A stretch of DNA of 60,000 bases from Liolophura sinensis (Eukaryota > Mollusca > Polyplacophora > Chitonida > Chitonidae): the NCBI RefSeq assembly GCF_032854445.1, contig NC_088305.1:19579717-19639716 (forward strand). The letters run 5' to 3'. Shown here piece by piece: positions 26,201 through 35,200 of the stretch (positions are counted from its first letter, which is position 1; every line of letters starts with the position of its first letter). The notes below the pieces were generated by a model. It saw nothing but the letters and a program-made list of their open reading frames with translations, did no database searches and was not told where the DNA came from. Both the position numbers and the translations under genes were made by a program.

Positions 26201-29200
26201 GAACGAGTAACATTTGGTAGGGTTACATTGTCCATTTGTACAGCCCACCTACATGAACGAGTAACATTTGGTAGGGTTACATTGTCCATTTGTACAGACC
26301 ACCTACATGAACGAGTAACATTTGGTACAGTTACATTGTCCATTTGTACAGCCCACCTACATGAACGAGTAACATTTGGTACAGTTACATTGTCCATTTG
26401 TACAGACCACCTACATGAACGAGTAACATTTGGTAGGGTTACATTGTCCATTTGTACAGCCCACCTACATGAACGAGTAACATTTGGTAGGGTTACATTG
26501 TCCATTTGTACAGACCACCTACATGAACGAGTAACATTTGGTAGGGTTACATTGTCCATTTGTAGAGACCACCTACATGAACAAGTAACATTTGGTACAG
26601 TTACATTGTCCATTTGTACAGCCCACCTACATGAACGAGTAACATTTGGTAGGGTTACATTGTCCATTTGGACAGACCACCTACATGAACGAGTAACATT
26701 TGGTAGGGTTACATTGTCCATTTGTACAGACCACCTACATGAACGAGTAACATTTGGTACAGTTACATTGTCCATTTGTACAGCCCACCTACATGAACGA
26801 GTAACATTTGGTACAGTTACATTGTCCATTTGTACAGACCACCTACATGAACGAGTAACATTTGGTAGGGTTACATTGTCCATTTGTACAGCCCACCTAC
26901 ATGAACGAGTAACATTTGGTAGGGTTACATTGTCCATTTGTACAGACCACCTACATGAACGAGTAACATTTGGTAGGGTTACATTGTCCATTTGTACAGA
27001 CCACCTACATGAACGAGTAACATTTGGTACAGTTACATTGTCCATTTGGACAGACCACCTACATTAACGAGTAACATTTGGTACAGTTACATTGTCCATT
27101 TGTACAGCCCGCCTACATTAACGAGTAACATTTGGTACGGTTACATTGTCCATTTGTACAGCCCGCCTACATTAACGAGTAACATTTGGTACAGTTACAT
27201 TGTCCATTTTTACAGCCCGCCTACGTTAACGAGTAACATTTGGTACGGTTACATTGTCCATTTGTACAGACCACCTACATGAATGAGTAACATTTGGTAC
27301 AGTTACATTGTCCATTTGTACAGCCCACCTACATGAATGAGTAACATTTGGTAGGGTTACATTGTCCATTTGTACAGCCCGCCTACGTTAACGAGTAACA
27401 TTTGGTACGGTTACATTGTCCATTTGTACAGCCCACCTACATGAACGAGTAACATTTGGTACAGTTACATTGTCCATTTGGACAGACCACCTACATGAAC
27501 GAGTAACATTTGGTAGGGTTACATTGTCCATTTGTACAGACCACCTACATGAACGAGTAACATTTGGTAGGGTTACATTGTCCATTTGTACAGCCCACCT
27601 ACATGAACGAGTAACATTTGGTAGGGTTACATTGTCCATTTGGACAGACCACCTACATGAACGAGTAACATTTGGTAGGGTTACATTGTCCATTTGTACA
27701 GCCCACCTACATGAACGAGTAACATTTGGTAGGGTTACATTGTCCATTTGTACAGACCACCTACATGAACGAGTAACATTTGGTAGGGTTACATTGTCCA
27801 TTTGTACAGACCACCTACATGAACGAGTAACATTTGGTACAGTTACATTGTCCATTTGGACAGACCACCTACATGAACGAGTAACATTTGGTAGGGTTAC
27901 ATTGTCCATTTGTACAGACCACCTACATGAACGAGTAACATTTGGTAGGGTTACATTGTCCATTTGTACAGCCCACCTACATGAACGAGTAACATTTGGT
28001 ACAGTTACATTGTCCATTTGTACAGACCACCTACATGAACGAGTAACATTTGGTAGGGTTACATTGTCCATTTGTACAGACCACCTACATGAACGAGTAA
28101 CATTTGGTAGGGTTACATTGTCCATTTGTACAGACCACCTACATGAACGAGTAACATTTGGTAGGGTTACATTGTCCATTTGTACAGCCCACCTACATGA
28201 ACGAGTAACATTTGGTAGGGTTACATTGTCCATTTGTACAGACCACCTACATGAACGAGTAACATTTGGTAGGGTTACATTGTCCATTTGTACAGACCAC
28301 CTACATGAACGAGTGACATTTGGTACAGTTACATTGTCCATTTGGACAGACCACCTACATGAACGAGTAACATTTGGTAGGGTTACATTGTCCATTTGTA
28401 CAGACCACCTACATGAACGAGTAACATTTGGTAGGGTTACATTGTCCATTTGTACAGACCACCTACATGAACGAGTAACATTTGGTAGGGTTACATTGTC
28501 CATTTGTACAGACCACCTACATGAACGAGTAACATTTGGTACAGTTTACATTGTCCATTTGGACAGACCACCTACATGAACGAGTAACATTTGGTAGGGT
28601 TACATTGTCCATTTGTACAGACCACCTACATGAACGAGTAACATTTGGTAGGGTTACATTGTCCATTTGTACAGCCCACCTACATGAACGAGTAACATTT
28701 GGTACAGTTACATTGTCCATTTGGACAGACCACCTACATGAACGAGTAACATTTGGTAGGGTTACATTGTCCATTTGTACAGACCACCTACATGAACAAG
28801 TAACATTTGGTACAGTTACATTGTCCATTTGTACAGACCACCTACATGAACGAGTAACATTTGGTAGGGTTACATTGTCCATTTGTACAGATCACCTACA
28901 TGAACGAGTAACATTTGGTAGGGTTACATTGTCCATTTGTACAGACCACCTACATGAACGAGTAACATTTGGTAGGGTTACATTGTCCATTTGTACAGAC
29001 CACCTACATGAACGAGTAACATTTGGTAGGGTTACATTGTCCATTTGTACAGACCACCTACATGAACGAGTAACATTTGGTAGGGTTACATTGTCCATTT
29101 GTACAGACCACCTACATGAACGAGTAACATTTGGTAGGGTTACATTGTCCATTTGTACAGACCACCTACATGAACGAGTAACATTTGGTAGGGTTACATT

Positions 29201-32200
29201 GTCCATTTGTACAGACCACCTACATGAATGAGTAACATTTGGTAGGGTTACATTGTCCATTTGTACAGACCACCTACATGAACGAGTAACATTTGGTAGG
29301 GTTACATTGTCCATTTGTACAGACCACCTACATGAACGAGTAACATTTGGTAGGGTTACATTGTCCATTTGTACAGACCACCTACATGAACGAGTAACAT
29401 TTGGTAGGGTTACATTGTCCATTTGTACAGACCACCTACATGAACGAGTAACATTTGGTAGGGTTACATTGTCCATTTGTACAGACCACCTACATGAATG
29501 AGTGACATTTGGTAGGGTTACATTGTTCATTTGTACAGACCACCTACATGAACAAGTAACATTTGGTAGGGTTACATTGTCCATTTGTAGAGACCACCTA
29601 CATGAACAAGTAACATTTGGTAGGGTTACATTGTCCATTTGGACAGATCACCTACATGAACAAGTAACATTTGGCCTACCATCGCAGTGGTGAATAGGAA
29701 AAGTTACACGACCCAAGGATGACTCAGAATGAAGCAAATTTTGAGTGTGTCACTTTTTATATGTGAAGACTACATAGCGGTTTGTGTAATTCAGGACAAG
29801 TGAGGACTGATAAATTGCAATTAATTAATTGTATGTAATTTGCTACTATTTCAGTTTTTTTTTTTTTTGCCATACTGAACACAGTAATTTTGTTTTAGTA
29901 AGTTGTAGAATGGGACGAAACCAAAGTGAGATATAGAAAAGTCATTTCTGTGGATATGGTGTTATTGTGTTGGAATGTACAAATTGGCCTTTATTTTCGT
30001 CATTTTTCACCAGAATCTAAATGGATTCCTGTAAAGCAAGTTTACGAAGTTCCAGTAACTAGTACCATAAAGCTGTTGCTCCAGTTAAGTGAAGGTTTTA
30101 ATGCCTATAAATTATAACAGATTTTGTAGATTCCATAGTAGTTCATAGGTTTAATGATTAAACCTCTCATATTGCCTCTGTCCATACATGCCAAATGTGG
30201 TGCGTTATAGTAAGGATGTGGAAATTTGAGATTTTTTTTTTTTTTTTTAACTTTTAGCAGCTTTATGAGAATATACTTGGATTCTTATAGGTTTTATTTA
30301 CGGGGGTCGTGGCAAGAATTGTCATCCCAGACTTCCGTTCAAAGTAAAGCTGCTAGAAAGTGAAATGGTGCAGATTTTTGTTGTTATCCTGTGCATAGAC
30401 TATGTAAAATGTTATCTTTGGTGTCTCAACAACGACAGAAGTGTTGATCTTCATTTGATTGGAGGATAATTCAGGAGCTTCATATACCACACATGAACTG
30501 AGGCGACACCAATTTTATTTTGTTTTTTATGGCAAGCTGACACACAAAAAAGTCCCAACATGGAATAAAAATAATGTTGAAAATCAACCTTTTTGTTTTG
30601 TCTGATTTTAATATGTTTAATATGGTTTTCCCATTTCGCAAGGCTCTCTGGTGATGTGAATGTTTTTTTTTAACAGCAACAATTGTTGAGACACTTTTTT
30701 ATTTTTATACCCTTGGATGACAGTCAAGAAAAAAACATCCTTCTCATAAAATAAAAAATTTAAATTGGTGTAGCCTAAGATGAAGTTGTCACATTTTTAC
30801 AGAGCCATAAAAACTCTTCTATGTGTGGTATAATTATGACGCCAACAACAACTACCACAACAACAACTACCACAACAACAGCTACCACAACAACAGCTAC
30901 ACCAGGCTGCCCATTTTTGAAGGTAATTGACAGGTTCATAAGCACTGAAGTGCGTGGCTCTTGCACTAACAATGCTCTTAATACGCGTCTGTAAAAAGAA
31001 GACAAAAGCTGTGCACGTTCCTAAACTGTTGTCATCAGGCCAAACTTAAAAGTTCTAGTGTTGTGCATAGCCTGACTGTATGAGAAGAAATTTGATGTCA
31101 GTTGAAAATTTTTTTTCTTTTTTTTTTTTTTTAATGTGTGTAATGAAATAAGTTTGGAGTTTTAAAAAAAAAATTAACCTTGAAAAAGAAAGAAACTTCT
31201 GTCAAATCCTTGTGTTTTAAAGTAAATAAATTTTTAAAGTAAAAAAAATAGTTGAGTAGAGCCCAGTTTTTACAGGTTGGTCAGGCTATGTTCAACAGAC
31301 ATATTTTTATGTTGGCCTTACCCACCCAGGAACATCCTTGGATCCACAGAACTTTAGCATCAGTCCTCTTGAGTGCTCTGCTCTGGCTTACAGGTTTTGC
31401 TTGATCCCGTCTCTTTAACCTAACAGACATACTGCAGCTATTCATTTTTCGAACACTGTTCGATCTTCTCTGAATCTCTATGTATCCCGCTTCCATGCAC
31501 ATCTGTTTGGATTGGAATAGTCTTTCATTCTTTGCTGTACAAATTCAGTGAGATGAAATGGAGCTCCTTGTACTAGTCTTTTGTAATATCAGTGATGATA
31601 ATTCTGACTTGACCAGTGTAATATTGCGGGGCCTCCATGGCCGAGGGGTTCAGCGTGCCAGTGATGCTCAATAACTCTGCCTCTCACCAATGCAGTTGCT
31701 GTGAATTGAAGTCCAGCTTTTGCTGGCTTCCTCTCCAGCCATATGTGGGAAGGTTTTAGCAACCTGTGGATGGTTGTGGGTTTCCTCCGGGCTATTGTCG
31801 TTTTCCTCCCACCATAATGCTGACAGCCGTCATATTAATAAAGTATTCTTGAATACGGCATAAAATGCCAATCAAATGGCTTTAGCTGAGCTTTTGCCGT
31901 ACCTAAAATTTATCATTGTTGCAGTGGCACATTTTACCTAATTTTGATGGATTCAACCACCTTATTGGGCAACTTAACAGTTTTTTGGTGAACTTTCGTT
32001 AACTTATTCCCAGAAAAATTCAAGCGTTGGCATCAAAAGGATATTTTGAGGTTTTGAGGTACCAGACTTTAAGTAAAATGCAATAACTTATGTATTTAAT
32101 ATGCAGAACAATTAGAATTGTCTATAGTTCCTACTGTGTTATGTTCTGGTTCAGTGTTCTGGCTCTGAGCTGGTTAACACGTTTACAGTCTTATCTGTTG

Positions 32201-35200
32201 CTGTCTCAAGATGTGCCTGCTGGTATGGTGTGACAAATTTGGTTATGAAGGGAGAAATCAGTTTGTCACTATTAATGGGAATGTCGTAAATCTCCTTTTC
32301 GTCTGTATGAAGATGGTCAAAAGGTGTGAACTCAATAATTCTTCCCTTTATTATGTCCCAACTATTGGTGTATGTGTGTGCTTATAAAACATACATGGAG
32401 TACACATGTACTGCATTGTCACAGAAGAAAATGGTATGTTCTACTGTCATTTGGACCGTCTGTGTAGCTTGTCCTCGAGTCGCCCATTCATTAGAAACAG
32501 ATTTTGTGAGTGCAGCTATCACTGGGAATCACAAAGATCTAATGGGGACTGTCCATAAAGTAGTCAACTTTAATATTGTTGACAAATATTGTTGTCATTT
32601 GAACACACTCTGTATATTTCTCTGTCTAATTTCTGACTGCTTATCCTCTATTCTGGGCCTGTTGGTCATACTTTTGGCATCCTGCCCTTTCAGCATTGCT
32701 ATTCATTTAACTGGGAGCCTGAATGCAGGGCGACATGCAGTTTTTGCAGTATTTTGCAGCTATTGCAAATTTGCGCTTGTTAACTAGTGTGATTTGATCA
32801 TTGAGGCAGGACTGCATGTACACACACACACATGCATGCTGCATTGCGAGTGTTTTCTTGTATGACTGCAGGGGAACTTTATCCGGATATATGATACATG
32901 TATATGTGACAAGGATTACTGTCTACAAGCTTCTTATACTCTTTCAGGCAATAATATTATTTTACCTACCATTTTTTGATTGTGTGCATTTTTGAATGTG
33001 TTTATTTTAGCTTGTTGGCTTGATTAACGGATAAACATTGTAATTTTTCTTTGGCTCAGCTGGCATATTTGCTTTGAAACTAGGTGTGACCTGAGTGAAT
33101 TTTTGTTTCGATTGTGCTATATGTGCATGTATGGCGAGATGTGTGGTGATGGGGTGTTTACTGTGGGGGTGATGGGTGGGTTGTTTACTGTGGGGTGATG
33201 GGTGGGTTGTTTACTGTGGGGTGATGGGTGGGGTGTATACTGTGGGGGTGATGGGTGGGTTGTTTACTGTGGGGGTGATGGGTGGGGTGTTTACTGTGGG
33301 GGTTATGGGTGGGGTGTTTACCGTGGGGGTGATGGGTGGGGTGTTTACTGTGGGGGTGATGGGTGGGATGTTTACTGTGGGGTGATGGGTGGGGTGTTTA
33401 CTGTGGGATTGTTTACTGTGGGGTGATGGGTGGGGTGTTTACTGTGGGATTGTTTACTGTGGGGTGATGGGTGGGGTGTTTACTGTGGGGGTTATGGGTG
33501 GGGTGTTTACCGTGGGGGTGATGGGTGGGGTGTTTACCGTGGGGGTGATGGGTGGGGTGTTTACTGTGGGGTGATGGGTGGGGTGTTTACTGTGGGATAT
33601 CAATCTTCATCTGCATGCTGTGATGACAGTTATAAGTTGTTGTATACATGTGAATTGCATTTGTCATGCTTTACAATCTTTTATTCCAGATGAGGGAAAG
33701 ATGTTTTCAGATGTGTGCATATTTACAGTAATACTGACTGTTAATTGTGAATGTGCTCTGTAGAGTAGTGTTGATATTAGTGCGGTAATTTTATCGTTCC
33801 AAATGTTCAGCTTTAGTGTTAGGGTTTCAATTTATGTGTAATGTTGAACACATTACTGATCTATTTGATGACATGTTTAATGCCTAGACAGTCAGAAATG
33901 GTTAATGCTCATATAGGACAGTCGGAAATGGTTAATGCTTATATATTACAGCCAGAAAGGGTTAACACTTAAATAGGACAGTCGGTTAATGGTTATATAG
34001 GACAGTCAGAAATAGTCAATGCTTGTACTGGACAGTCAGATATGGGTAATGGTTATATAGGACAGTTATAAGTGGTCATTGCTTGTATAGGACAGTTATA
34101 AGTGGTTAATGCTTGTATAGGATAGTTAGAAGTGGTTAATGCTTATATCGGACAGTCCGAAAGGGTTAATCCTTACATGGAACAGCCAGAAATATTGCAT
34201 GCTTATATGGAATAGACAGAAAGGGTTAATGCTAAGTAAAATTTAAAATGTATGTGGGAAGGTCTGCAGCAACCTGTTGTCACAAGTCAGAACAGGGAGC
34301 AAGTAGTTGTATGTCTGACTTTAAGTAGACAGGTGCTACTTCAGATCTAGTCAGCGACAAGTCAGTACAGGAAGCAACCACTTGATCTGACTGTAATGAG
34401 ACTAGATTCCTTGCCTCTTAAGGTTTAGGGAATGACATTTTTACGTTTAGATATATTTAGGCCCTTTCCTCAGGAGCCTGCTAGTTTGGTTGCAGCGAAT
34501 CAGAATCTCTTTTCTAACAGACTAACTCTTGAATGGTAATGATTTGTGAAGTCTGCTATTATGGTTATTTGGCAGCCAATACAATTATGATAGTAATGGT
34601 TATTAAATGCCTGCAAAAAACACACTTTGGAGGAAAAAAAATTGTACTTGTATATGAGAAAAGTATTTTATTCGAAAGTCATTGTTTTACTTGTCAATTT
34701 GTCGACTGTTATTTGTCAGTTTGTCCATTGCTATTTCTCAGATTATACATCAGTAAGATCTTGTTTTAAATAGCTAGGCGTTGTGCCAGGGTAGTAAATG
34801 TATTCAGAATAAACCGTGTTCTGGTTTTGCCTCGTTTTACAGTCTGGAAATGACAACTGTTCAGCCATCGCTACTGTCCAGCCAACTAAGGCACCGCTGA
34901 CTAAGAGGGGTAAGTCTACCACTCAGTTTGGTTTTTAACTGTAACATGGGAAATTGGATTCAGTTTATCCAATTTATTCTTTTTCCACTCTAATGTGAGT
35001 TTAGAAGAATAGAAAACATGGAACTTGAAGTAAGTATTAGTAGACGTATTTATTTTTTTTTGTTTTTTTTTTAACTGAATTAAATGCACCCATGTATGTG
35101 GGTTGTATGGTGGGCTTTATGGACCACATTCATAATGTAGATTTCCCATTGAGGTCAACAAGAAAATCAGCTTTCAAGGCACATGCATACTGGGCATACA

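Noticed and set aside
25733-29676. CRISPR-like array
   Set aside because: Units are contiguous and nearly identical with no unique spacers, in a eukaryotic intron; it is a minisatellite.
25634-29693. Very long open frames on both strands (477, 454, 387, 371 codons) as repetitive protein genes
   Set aside because: They are by-products of a 54-bp stop-free repeat unit inside a PLXDC intron. Both strands are equally open, and there is no signal sequence, splice context or non-repeat domain.
32326-32787. A 153-codon plus-strand frame
   Set aside because: It lies in a PLXDC intron, with no domain, no splice continuity and a low-complexity hydrophobic composition; chance is likely.
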